64,000 nucleotides of DNA from Coniferiporia sulphurascens (Eukaryota; Basidiomycota; Agaricomycetes; Hymenochaetales; Hymenochaetaceae). The notes beneath the pieces were generated by a model, which saw nothing but the letters and a program-made list of their open reading frames with translations, did not search any database and was not told where the DNA came from. This document shows positions 9,563-19,802 of this stretch, piece by piece. The stretch covers positions 1-64,000 of the forward strand of contig NBBA01000020.1 of NCBI GenBank assembly GCA_002794785.1, read 5' to 3'. Made by a program: the position numbers and the translations under genes. Each line of letters opens with the position of its first letter. Position 1 is the stretch's first letter.

Positions 9563-11728
9563 CCCTCCTCCTCTGCTGCCTATACACCTCCTGCGTCCGC
9601 TCCATCCTGTCATGGGGAGCGCCAGTATGGTACCACGGCTACTGCCAAAAAACCCTGGTAAACCGCCTCCAGGCCATGCAAAACACAGCCTGCCGCTGGA
9701 TATTGGGCGTCTTCAAAGGCGCCTCCCCCCATTCCACCAATTTTCTTTGCTCCATTCCCCCTCTCTCTTTCTATTTCGAATATATAAAGACCACCCACTC
9801 CCTGCGCCTCTGGTGCACCCCTCACTCTATTGGCCAAAAATTATTTAAAAACGTAGCTAACAGACCTTTCTCCCTTTCTCTGCAGGTCCGAGCCCCTCAG
9901 GTTCAACAAGTCCCTGCATACATGCATCCCCCATGGACAGACCCCCTAGCCTTCACCAAGGGCCAAGTCCACTTTGCCACCCACATCACCCTGGTCAGCG
10001 CCAACACCTGCAAACAATTTGTACACACCGCCCGAGCCCTGGGCTCCACCCCCCACGTCCAGGTATTCACAGACGGCTCACACATCAATGACAAGTCGGG
10101 CTCTGCCATCTGCGCAATGCTAGGCCCCACCTGCCTCCGGTCACAATGACTGGAGTCCCCCACCTGCACTACTGCCACAGATGCCGAGGAGTTTTCCCTC
10201 ACAACGGCCCAGGTGTTACAATTTTCCTTTACTTGTCCTCAACTGTGCTGACTCACTCCCTCTTCATCATCATCAGTCAGCGCAACTCCCCCATTCCTCT
10301 GCCTTACTCATCCTTATTCGCCTTGACCCATAAGATGCCATGATAACGCCTTATTGCACCATCATGACGTGCTTTGCTTACTGATAGCCCTACTTGTATT
10401 ACCAAGGCATTCCTTGGGTTTTCCATGACCTTCCATAGTCTGGTAAACTACCCTACACAGGCTGCTACAGTAGTAAACACATAGAGTAGCATATAAGCAT
10501 GTAACTTCAGTAGCACAAGCCCTAAGCTTGTGCTCTTTGTTCATACAAGCCCATTATCTGCTACCACCAGTCTACTGTGTGCCACTTGGCCATTAGTCGC
10601 TTTGTCGTAACCCGACTCACTATAGAAACCTACCGCGTCCACATCGCCGATCAGGAAGCCCCATCGACGATCACCCTCGACTTACGACATCTAGGAAGCC
10701 CCGTTGCCGTATCATCTATTCCGACAATCAAGAAGCCTCGATGTCGATCACCGCGTAACCATTGAGCTTAACACCAGGGCTGGGTAGCACGCCGCCTCCC
10801 AGCACAACTGTGTGTCGCATCAGACATCTTCTTCCTGTCTGATTTGCTGACTGCAATACACCTTTTCCGCACATGGGCCGCCGCCCCCGGCACTCACCTA
10901 CTACACATCTGGAAAGCAGGAGTGGAAACTCTGCCGGATTTGTACCCCCAGCTCACCATTCACTTCATGTGGTGTCCCGGACACTCAGACATCCCCAGCA
11001 ATGAATGGGCTGACACGGAAGCAAAACTGGTGACGGAGCTCCCCTCATCTGACCTCAAACCCTCCACCTCAGCACTAAAAGAAGTCGCCGTCCACACACT
11101 CATGGACCGGTGGACATTCTCGCTTGCATGCCCACTTGCCTCAACCACCGACAAATACCTGGCGGTACATGGCCTCCCTTCTTGCCGACTATGTAAGCTA
11201 CTCATGCACTTGGTTGACCACCCACAGAGCGAGCTTTCCACAGTCATGCAGGTCCTCTGTCGCACTGGTCCCTACAGGGGTTACTGGCTGAGTTTCGACT
11301 CAGCCTACTGGCACAGGCATGGCTTGATTTCGCACTGCAGATGGAACAACCACCCCCCATGGCTGGCACAGTCGACTGCCCATATCTTAGGCGGCTGTAG
11401 CACCTTCCACCCATGGATACGATGTGTGTGGCCACCTTGAGACCCCCTCCCTGTCCACCATTCAGAGTGGGCTGATGAACACTGCCTCCTGGTTTTACGC
11501 CATTGGCTAAAGCTGACAGGACACCTAAACTGCCTTTCCGACTGCGCTGCAGGCGCCATCCGGCTATCATTTGCTGCAATGGACATAGACAGCCACCCCA
11601 CCAACAAAGATATGAACCTGGACCTCCTACAGGACTACATGCATTGTATGCTTGGACCTCAAACCCAGGACTCGGACCCAGCCCTTTTGGAGCTATCAGG
11701 TACGCTTCCTCCCTTTCCTTCTGATTAG
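9563..11728 (+). pseudogene. E6 ORF2 fragment: post-RT and RNase H (broken by LTR-B1)
   Basis: Homology starts at LLCCLYTSCVRSILSWGA and runs through FTDGS (near 10071) into the RNase H domain, is split by LTR-B1, and resumes at GWVARRLPAQL. Lesions are TGA at about 10147 (sibling CGA) and TGA at 11438-11440 (sibling TGG). The frame otherwise ends normally at FPSD-TAG, 11726-11728. The RNase H motif SDLL (siblings SDSL) keeps its Asp. Confidence 0.85.
10214..10773 (+). mobile_element. LTR-B1: solo LTR, 560 bp
   Basis: Bounded by TGTTAC and TTAACA with the perfect 5-bp duplication CCAGG (10209-10213 and 10774-10778). Inside are a CATATAAGC TATA-like motif near 10488-10497, an 8-bp-stem hairpin GCACAAGC/GCTTGTGC near 10512-10532, and several spaced repeats of AGGAAGCCCC in the 3' third. 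No coding sequence I can support. Confidence 0.92.
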
Positions 11729-11977
11729 AGCCTGCCTTTCGAATTCCTTGGAATATGTCCTGGCTGGCACTCTCGCCATCCCTTTCCCCATTCTAAGCTT
11801 CTTACTTTGCCTGCCCTCGCCCGCTTGGTTAGTTCGTAGCGATATGTACTCCTCCTTCTGTGGTCATCTTTACTAAATAGGGGCTCTCCACACTTTGGCA
11901 CCCTTCGGGGAGCAGAGCCCCCGCCCAGTTTTGTGCGATGCACAATGACGGGCACCTCCGTTGTTATGTAGTTAGGG

Positions 11978-11994
11978 CCCCCCCTTCGGGGGGG
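11978..11994 (+). promoter_or_regulatory. E6 3'-UTR hairpin (C7-TTC-G7)
   Basis: Seven C, TTC, seven G: in RNA a C/G stem closed by a UUCG-type loop, about 25 nt before the GTAATACTGCAGGAATAA end block. The same hairpin is at 15528-15544 (E7, minus) and 49054-49070 (E13); most other copies have one or two loop or stem changes. 3' hairpins of this kind are recognised by the RT in several LINE groups; that role here is inferred. Confidence 0.5.
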
Positions 11995-14900
11995 CAGCTT
12001 GTAATTATGTAATACTGCAGGAATAATTAATTAGAAAAAAAAAAAAAAAAAGACGCCATCCTGGACTCAGCCACCTCCGACCTTTCCCCACTGTCAGATC
12101 ATGCAATTCTGTGCTGGTCTATTCCTTTCCGGCCCCCACCTCCGGTCCTCAAGACCCGCCGGCTTCTACCAGCTGACAAGGAGGAGTGGACCGACATTGC
12201 CTTCCCTTTACTTGACCTCGCCTTCGACCTCCCGGTCTGTGACACCCTCACCCTGGACAACAAGGCTGACGCCATGGTATCAGCCATGGTGGTGGCCCTC
12301 GAGCCATTCACCCGCCTCTCGAAACCATTGAAAACAGAGGTCCCATGGTGGACGCCAATGTGCAAAACCCTGCTGACAGCTATTTCGACAGCCACCACCC
12401 CCCCTCCAATGTGCGTCAGTGTGCCGTGCCTTCAAACGAGGAGTGCGCATGGCCAAGAGGCAGTTCTATGCCGATCAGGTGGCCGAAGCGGATGCCTCCA
12501 ACATCTGGTCCTGGGCCAAACACGGCCTCGGCACCTGCCCCACACCCATCCCATCCCTCAAATGATGAGATGGTACCTTCACCCAGTCAGACGATGAGAA
12601 AGGTGAGCTTTTTCATGAAACTTTCTTCATGCCTCCCCCTCCCCTGCCAGTGGACAAAAATCCGCCCCCACCCCCCCAATCAGCTGCCCCGCCGATCCTC
12701 CTCACCGAGCTTACAGGGGCACTGTCCGACACCTCCAATTTGTCGGCTCCAGGCCTCTCGGGAATAGGCTACTGCCCCCTGAAATGGGTGGTGGAAGCCT
12801 ACCCCGATGAGATTCTAACACTCTTCAACAACTGCCTGCGCATGGGGCACCACCCCAAGTGGTGGCAGGCAGCAAAAGTGGTTATGCTCCGAAAGCCTAA
12901 CAAAAAGGACCCCTTCTCGCCGTGCTCATACCAGCCCATCACCCTCGAGGAGACCTTAGGGAAACTCCTCGAAAAGATCATAGCTAACTGGCTCCAGTTC
13001 CTTGCCAATAAGCAGGACTGGCTGCCACCTAACCAGTATGGGGGGCGTCAAGGACACTCAGTCTACGACACCGCCCAACACCTTCTACAGATAACAGAGA
13101 ATGCCCATGTGAAGGGCCTTGTGTGTTCGGTCCTAGCAGTCGACATCCAGGGCTTCTTTGACTTGGTGCACCCCCACCTCCTCCACTGGCAATTGCTGGA
13201 GCTCCAGTGCCTGCCCAACATGGCGGACTGGTGTCTCTCCTTCATGATGGACAGGCAGGTCGCAGTCGCCTTTGACAGCACCACCCTCCCTACCACCCCT
13301 AAACCCGACTTCAGCACCCCTCAAGGCTTGCCCATCTCCCCCATCCTATCAACAATTTTTGTGGGCATGGTTCTCTGGCGCTTTCACCAAGCCGGCACCA
13401 TGGCGCTTGCATATGTTGATGACCATTTACTAATATGTGTTGCCTCTCAGTAGCATCCAACTGCTGCTGCCTGGCTGACGCATATCACCAACTTGATGGC
13501 CTCTTTGGCAACATCGGTCTCAACATCGAAGCCGCCAAAACAGAGGCACTCCACTTCCATCCACCTCAATGCAGAGTCGGCTATCATGGCTGGGACACTG
13601 CCGGGATCCAAATCGACCCTAACACCCTCATCCGACCCTCCCATCCACTGCGGTGGCTTGGGATCTGGTGGGATCCAGGCCTGACCTTCAAGCCCCATGT
13701 TGAGCGAATGCGCTCCAAGGGACTCTCCACCCTTGCCGCCCTCCGCATCCTAGGCAACATGGAATGCAGAGTCTCGGCCCTCCTCCTCCGGTGTCTATAC
13801 ACCAGCTGCATCCGCTCCATCTTAGCATGGGGCGCTCCCATCTGGTACCATGGCTGCCATCAAAAAAACCCTAATCAACCGACTCCAGTCTGTGCAAAAC
13901 ACGGCCTGCCAGTGGATATTAGGCATCTACAAAGGCACCTCCCCTTTCTCTACTAATTTCCTATGCTCAGTCCCTCCCCTCTCTTTTTACTTTGAATATT
14001 TAAAAATGTCCCACTCCCTGTGCCTATGGTGAACCCCCCACTCTATTGGCCGCAAATGCTTCTGAAATGTAACTAATAGACCTTTTTCCCTTTCTCTGCA
14101 GGTCCGAGTCCCTTGGGTACAACCAGTCCCTGCATACACGCATCCCCCCTGGACGGATCCTCTTGCCTTTACAGACGGACAGGTCACTTTCACCCTCCCC
14201 TCCCTCCCGGTCACAGGTGACACATGCGACGAATTCATACAGGCCGCCCTAGACCTTAGCACCACCCCCCACCTCCAGGTCTTCACCGATGGCTCCCGCA
14301 TCGGAACCGCCTTGGGATCCGCCATCTGCGCCATGTGCGGCCTCACCAAAATATGGTCTCACCAACTTGCCTCCCCCACCTGTGCCACAGCCATGGATGC
14401 AGAAATTTTCTCTCTCACCACCACTCCCAGCTGGGCCACGCACTGCCTCCGCACCCATCTGCCCACCACATCGGACTTGTTCTTCCTGTCTGACTCGCTG
14501 ACAGCACTAAGCCTTTTCCGCAGTTGGGCTGCTGTACCAGGCGCCTACCTCCTTCACCTTTGGAAGGCAGGGGTCAAGATGCTCCTGGACTCGCATCCAG
14601 GTCTCACCATCCACTTCATGTAGTGTCCGGGTCACTCGGACATCCCCGGGAATGAATGGGCTGATGACAAAGCGAAACTCGCCATGGAGCTCCCCCCCTC
14701 ACAACTTGTGCCCTCCATTTCCGCCCTCAAGGAAGTGGCCACCAAGACTCTGGTCAAACAGTGGACTCTATCATTGGCCCACCCCCTTGCCTCCACCACT
14801 GACAAATACTTGGCAGTGCACAGCATCCCCTCTTGTTGCCCATGGAAACTCCTCATCCACTCCATGGACCACCCTCGCCATCATCTCTCCACAGTAGCAC

Positions 14901-15857
14901 AAGTCCTCTGCCAGGCCGGTCCCTATGGGGGCTACTGGCTGAGCTTCGACTCAGCTTACCGGCACAGGCACGGCTTGATCTCCCACTGCAGGTGGCACAA
15001 CCACCCACCATGGCCTGTGCAGACGACTGCCCACATTTTGGGCGGGTGCACCACATTCCGACCTTGGATCCAGTGCATTTGGCCAGCCAAAATCCCCCTC
15101 CCAGCCCACCACTCAGAATGGGCTGAGGAGAACCTTATCCCAGTTCTGCGCTGCTGGCTTAGGCTAATGGGGCACTTGAATCGCCTCTCCAACAGAACCA
15201 CGAGCACCATCCATCTGGCTTTCATCACAATGGAACTCGACAGCCACCCTACCAACGAGGACATGGACTTGGACCTCCTTCGGGATTACATGCGTCGTAT
15301 GCTTGGACCCCACACCCAGGACTCGGACCTGGCTCCCTTGGAGTTTTCAGGTACACTCCCACCCTTTTCCTCTGATTTGTGACCGCCCTTCAGACTCCTC
15401 ATCATATGTCTCGGCCGGTGCTCTCACCCTCCCTTTCTCCATTCTAAGCTACCCCCTTTGCCTGCATTTGCCCGCTTTTTTTATTATTATTATTATTATT
15501 CCTGCAGTATTACATAATTACAAGTTGCCCCCCCGAAGGGGGGGCCCTAACTACATAACAACAGAGGCGCCCGTCATTGCACAATGCACAAAACTGGGTG
15601 GGGACCCTGCTCCCCGAGGGGTGCCAGAGTGGGAAGGGTCCCTATTAGTAATGAGGAAGCAAGGGAGAGGAATACATATCGCTATGACGAGACCAAGCAG
15701 GTTAGGGCAGGTAAAGGGGGTAGCTTAGAATTGGAAAGAGAGGGCGAGAGCGCCAGCCGGGACATACATGGGAGAGTCCAAAGGGCAGTCATTGAGTAGG
15801 GGAAAAGGGAGGAAGCATACCTGAGAGCTCCAAGAGAGCCAGGTCTGGGTCCTGAGT

Positions 15858-18800
15858 TCAGGGTCCAAGCATACGACTCATGTATTCCCTAAGGAGGTCC
15901 AAGTCCATATCTTCGTCGGTGGGGTGCCCCTCTAAGTCCATTGCAGCGAAGGCCAGGCGGATGGTGGTGGAGGTGCAGTCAGAGAGGTGGTTCAGGTGCC
16001 TGGTCAATTTCAGCCAGTGGCACAGAACCTGGAGGCGGTTTTCATCGGCCCACTCAGTGTGGTGGGTCGGAAGTGGGTCATGGGGGGGCCAGACCTTACG
16101 GATCCATGGCCGGAATGTGCGGCACCCGCCCAGGATGTGGGCGGTGGATTGGGCTGGCCATGGGGGGTGGTTGTGCCACCTGCAGTGCGAGATCAGGCCG
16201 TGTCTGCGCCGGTAGACTGAGTCAAAGCTCAGCCAGTAGCCCCCGTAGGGACCGGCACGGCAGAGGACCTGGGCGACTGCCGAGAGCTCCTGGCGGGGGT
16301 GGTCGACCAACTGGTTGAGTAACTTCTGTGGTCTGTGGGAGGGGGCACTGTTGACAGCCAAGTACTTGTCAGCTGTCGAGGCAGTGGGGCAGGCGAGAGA
16401 GAGAGACCATCGTTCCATAAGAGTTTTGACAGCGGCCTCCTTCAGAGCGGAGGTAGAGGGAGCGAGGGAAGATGGGGGGAGATTTGTCGCAAGTTTGGCC
16501 TCGTGGTCGGCCCATTCATTCCCTGGTATATTGGAGTGACCCGGACACCATACAAAGTGGACAGAGAGATCTGGGTATGAGTCCAAGAGAGTCTGGACCC
16601 CAGCCTTCCATTGATGAAGGAGATGGGCACCTGGGACTGGCACCCATGTGCGGATGAGGTGGAGTGCTGTCAGTGAATCTGACAGAAAGAAGATGTCAGA
16701 TGCAACAGGCAGAAGCTCCCGAAGGTGGTGTGCTGCCCACGTAGGCGCCGAGGTGAGGGAGAAAATCTCTGTGTCTGTTGCTGTGGCACATGTGGGGGAG
16801 GCGAGTCGGCACGATTTTAGGCAGGTGAGGCCCAACATGGCGCATACGGCAGAACCAGACTTCGTCCCCATGTGGGAGCCATTGGTGAAGACCTGGAGGT
16901 GGGGGAGGATGCTCAGGGAGGATGCAGCTTCCACGAATTCAATGTGGGTGTCTTTGCTGACCGGAGTGATAGGAGAGGCAAACGAGACTCGACCATTTGT
17001 AAATGCCAGAGGATCTGTCCATGGGGGATGAGTGTATGCAGGGACTGGTTGAACCCAGGGGACCCGGACCTGCAGAGAAGTGGAAAAGGGGCGATTAGTT
17101 ACTGTTTTATAAAAATGTTTTCTACCAATGGAGTGCAGGGTGTGCCATAGGCGCAGAGAATGGAGAGTCTTAGCATATTCAAAATAATAAGAAAGGGGGG
17201 GAAGGGAGCAAAGGAAATTTGTAGAGAAAGGGGAGGCGCCTTTGTAGATGCCGAGAATCCATCTGCATGCCATGTTTTGCACAGCCTGCAGGCGGCTTAC
17301 TAAGGTTTTTTGGCATTGACCATGATACCAAACCGGCACGCCCCAAGTGAGTACTGAGCGGATGCAGGCGATGTATAGGCGATGGAGGAGAAGGGCTGAG
17401 ATGCCGCGTTCAGTGTTGCCGAGGATGCAGAGGGTGGCGAGGGTGGAGAGGCCTTTGGAGTGCATTCGCTCGATGTGGGCCTTAAAGGTGAGGGCGGGGT
17501 CCCACCAAATCCCCAGCCAGCAGAGGGGGATTGAAGGTCGGATGAGCGTGGTTGGGTCAACCTGAACCCCGGCTGAGTCCCAGTTGGTGTATGCTGAGGA
17601 ACAGCACTGGGGCGGGTGGAAGTGTAGGCACTCTGTCTTGGTGGCCTCGATGTTGAGACCAATGTCGCCAAAGAGAGTGTCGAGTTGGTGGTAGGCAGCG
17701 GCGAGTTGCTGGCAGTTGGATGCCACACTAGGGCCGACATGCACTAGGAGGTGATCATCCACATATGCGAGGGCGGTGGTGCCAGTTTGGTGAAATTTCC
17801 GGAGGACCACACCCACGAAGATAGTGGACAGGATAGGGGATACTGGCGATCCTTGAGGGGTGCCAAGATCGGGTTTCTGGGCGGTTGGGAGGGTGGTGCT
17901 GTCAAATGCGATGGAGACCTGCCGATCCGTCATGAAGGAGAGGCACCAGTCCACCATGTCGGGCGGGCACTGGAGGTCCAGCAGTTGTTGGTGGAGGAGT
18001 TTTGGGTGCACTGAATCGAAGAAGCCCTGTATGTCGACTGCAAGGACCGAGCATACAAGGCCCTCTGCATGGGCGCGTTCCACTATCTGTAGGAGGTGCT
18101 GGGTGGCATTGTAGACTGAGTGTCCCTGACGCCCCCCATATTGGTTAGGTGGCAACCAGTCCCGCGTGTTAGCGAGGAACTGGAGCCAGTTAGCTATGAT
18201 CTTTTCGAGGAGTTTCCCTAGGGTCTCCTCAAGGGTGATGGGCCAATATGATCTCGGCAAGAATGGGTCCTTCTTGTTAGGCTTCCAAAGCATTACCGCC
18301 TTTGCCGCCCACCAGCACTTGGGGTGGTGCCCCATGCACAGGCAGTCATTGAAAAGTGTAAGTATCTCTTCAGGGTAAGTGTCTACCACCCATTTGAGTG
18401 GGTGATAGCCGATCCCTGAGAGGCCTGGAGCCAACAAGTTGGAGGTGTCGGCCAGTGCCCCCGTGAGCTCCACTAGGAGTATAGGCGGGGCAGATGGTTG
18501 GGGGGGGGGGGGGGTGGAGGGGTGATGGCCGCTACCAGGGGTGGGGGGGGGCATGAAGAAGGTCATGCGGAAAAGCTCACCTTTCTCATCATCCGATTGG
18601 GTGAAGGTGCCATCGCCCTTTTTTAATGACAGGATAGGTGTAGGTCGGTTGCTGAGGCCTCGTTTGGCCCAGCTCCAGATATTGGTGGTGTCCACAGAGT
18701 CGGCTTGGTCGGCATAGAAGTGCCACTTGGCCGCTCGAACGCCACGTTTGAAAGCGTGGCGGGCTGCTGATCGCTGAAGGGGGGTGGTGGCCGTCAATAT

Positions 18801-19802
18801 CGCCTGGAGGAGCGATTTACATGTCGGGGTCCACCATGGGACCTCGGTTTTGCACAGCTTGGCGAGTCGGGTGAAGGGGGTGAGGGCGGCGGTCATGGAG
18901 TCGACTACTGCCTGCGCTTTGGTGTCCAGGGTGGTGGTGTCGCCCACCGGGAGGCTAAAGGTGGTTTCAAGTAATGGAAAGGCGATGTCGGTCCACTTTT
19001 CTCTGTCGTCCGGGAGCAGCTGGCGCATTTTCATGACAGGGGGTGGGGGTCGAGATGGCAAGGACCAGCGTAGCATAGCGTGGTTGGACAGTGGGGAGGT
19101 GGTTGATGAGCCCGAGTCTATGATGGAGTCGGGGTTGATGGCGGGTGGGGCCCAGATCATGTCAATAGGGCACCACCAACAATTGTCAACGGGCTGTGAG
19201 TCCGAGTCTGGGAGGTGAGCTGGCGCAAGGCCATGCTCTCGGAAGAAGTCATCGAGGGGTTGCACCCTCAAATCCTCCTGCTGAGTGGCAAGGAGATCGG
19301 ACCATGAGTGGTGGTGATGGTTGAAGTTGCCTGCCACTATGAGGGTAGAGGCCAAGGCTGGCAGGATCATGTAGAGGAACGACTCACCTGGGTATTGTGG
19401 GGTAGTGGTGGTGCAGTCTGGTGCATGCATCCCGTAGAAGTTGCACAGGCGGATCGTCCAGTGGGCACGGATTTCGATGGTGAGGACGTTGGTGCCAGAT
19501 GAGGCAGCCCCGAGAACAGACCATGAGGTGGTGGGGATGGCCCGGGAAACATATGTGACCACCCTGGGCTGAGTGGCTGGGGGTAGGATTGCTATATACC
19601 TGGGAAGGGAGGGGACATTGAGGACCAGTGTGCCAGTGGGGTCGGTGAGGGATGGCTGGAGGCCGATTTGGTACCAGGGGGGTTCCTGAATCAATATAAC
19701 GGTGGGTGGGGATGGGTCAGTAGTGAGGATCGGGACGAGGGAATGGACAGCGGCTAGAGAGCGCGCAGCATTCCACTGAAGAATAGAGATGTCTCTATTC
19801 AT
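15858..19802 (-). CDS. E7 ORF2 polyprotein, 1,314 aa, open but with mutated catalytic residues
   Basis: The only full-length open ORF2 in the window. AP endonuclease spans about residues 1-245 (QWN near 9-11, QEPPW near 39). RT is central (ITLEETLGKLLEKI, then PQGSPVSPILSTIF and YVDD at 680-683). RNase H starts about residue 965, with SDSL and NEWAD further on. Three catalytic sites differ from siblings: GNFN at 158-161 instead of GDFN, SNH at 239-241 instead of SDH, and FTNGS at 972-976 instead of FTDGS. Each is a GAY-to-AAY change at a CpG. The frame stops at MLGP through a TGA where siblings read CGA, losing about 20 C-terminal residues. The ATG overlaps the ORF1 stop (ATGA). Family role: nicking target DNA and copying element RNA there; this copy probably lacks the nicking and RNase H activities, which is an inference. 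Confidence 0.9.
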   Translation of the reverse strand: MNRDISILQWNAARSLAAVHSLVPILTTDPSPPTVILIQEPPWYQIGLQPSLTDPTGTLVLNVPSLPRYIAILPPATQPRVVTYVSRAIPTTSWSVLGAASSGTNVLTIEIRAHWTIRLCNFYGMHAPDCTTTTPQYPGESFLYMILPALASTLIVAGNFNHHHHSWSDLLATQQEDLRVQPLDDFFREHGLAPAHLPDSDSQPVDNCWWCPIDMIWAPPAINPDSIIDSGSSTTSPLSNHAMLRWSLPSRPPPPVMKMRQLLPDDREKWTDIAFPLLETTFSLPVGDTTTLDTKAQAVVDSMTAALTPFTRLAKLCKTEVPWWTPTCKSLLQAILTATTPLQRSAARHAFKRGVRAAKWHFYADQADSVDTTNIWSWAKRGLSNRPTPILSLKKGDGTFTQSDDEKGELFRMTFFMPPPTPGSGHHPSTPPPPQPSAPPILLVELTGALADTSNLLAPGLSGIGYHPLKWVVDTYPEEILTLFNDCLCMGHHPKCWWAAKAVMLWKPNKKDPFLPRSYWPITLEETLGKLLEKIIANWLQFLANTRDWLPPNQYGGRQGHSVYNATQHLLQIVERAHAEGLVCSVLAVDIQGFFDSVHPKLLHQQLLDLQCPPDMVDWCLSFMTDRQVSIAFDSTTLPTAQKPDLGTPQGSPVSPILSTIFVGVVLRKFHQTGTTALAYVDDHLLVHVGPSVASNCQQLAAAYHQLDTLFGDIGLNIEATKTECLHFHPPQCCSSAYTNWDSAGVQVDPTTLIRPSIPLCWLGIWWDPALTFKAHIERMHSKGLSTLATLCILGNTERGISALLLHRLYIACIRSVLTWGVPVWYHGQCQKTLVSRLQAVQNMACRWILGIYKGASPFSTNFLCSLPPLSYYFEYAKTLHSLRLWHTLHSIGRKHFYKTVTNRPFSTSLQVRVPWVQPVPAYTHPPWTDPLAFTNGRVSFASPITPVSKDTHIEFVEAASSLSILPHLQVFTNGSHMGTKSGSAVCAMLGLTCLKSCRLASPTCATATDTEIFSLTSAPTWAAHHLRELLPVASDIFFLSDSLTALHLIRTWVPVPGAHLLHQWKAGVQTLLDSYPDLSVHFVWCPGHSNIPGNEWADHEAKLATNLPPSSLAPSTSALKEAAVKTLMERWSLSLACPTASTADKYLAVNSAPSHRPQKLLNQLVDHPRQELSAVAQVLCRAGPYGGYWLSFDSVYRRRHGLISHCRWHNHPPWPAQSTAHILGGCRTFRPWIRKVWPPHDPLPTHHTEWADENRLQVLCHWLKLTRHLNHLSDCTSTTIRLAFAAMDLEGHPTDEDMDLDLLREYMSRMLGP

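Larger units (their letters stand above)
9563..12054 (+). mobile_element. E6: 5'-truncated LINE inside E3, carrying LTR-B1
   Basis: Starts abruptly in the post-RT part of ORF2 and ends with an A-rich tail. The duplication GCCATCCTGGAC occurs at 9551-9562 and 12055-12066; upstream bases AAT/GAC suggest that it may extend three bases with two changes. LTR-B1 (10214-10773) was inserted later, giving a three-level nest in E3 and four levels counted from E2. Confidence 0.92.
8471..15382 (+). pseudogene. E3 ORF2 (EN-RT-RNase H), interrupted and frameshifted
   Basis: Coding pieces are 8471-8733, 9140-9562 and 12067-15382. Lesions: one-base loss in a C run near 8695; insertions E5 and E6; one-base gain near 12405; TGA pair at 12563-12568; one-base loss near 13445; a seventh A at 13862-13868; TGA near 14030 and 14063; TAG 14621-14623. 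Between lesions the domains are clear: GDFN, SDH, RT with YVDD near 13417, FTDGS at the RNase H start and NEWAD later. The protein ends LPPFSSDL at 15382. The second half matches E13 most closely. Confidence 0.85.

Noticed and set aside
10362..10544. 60-codon minus-strand ORF in LTR-B1, also seen at 27844-28026
   Set aside because: It covers the hairpin and TATA-like region and copies differ by frame-changing indels; conservation follows from LTR identity, so no coding claim is made.
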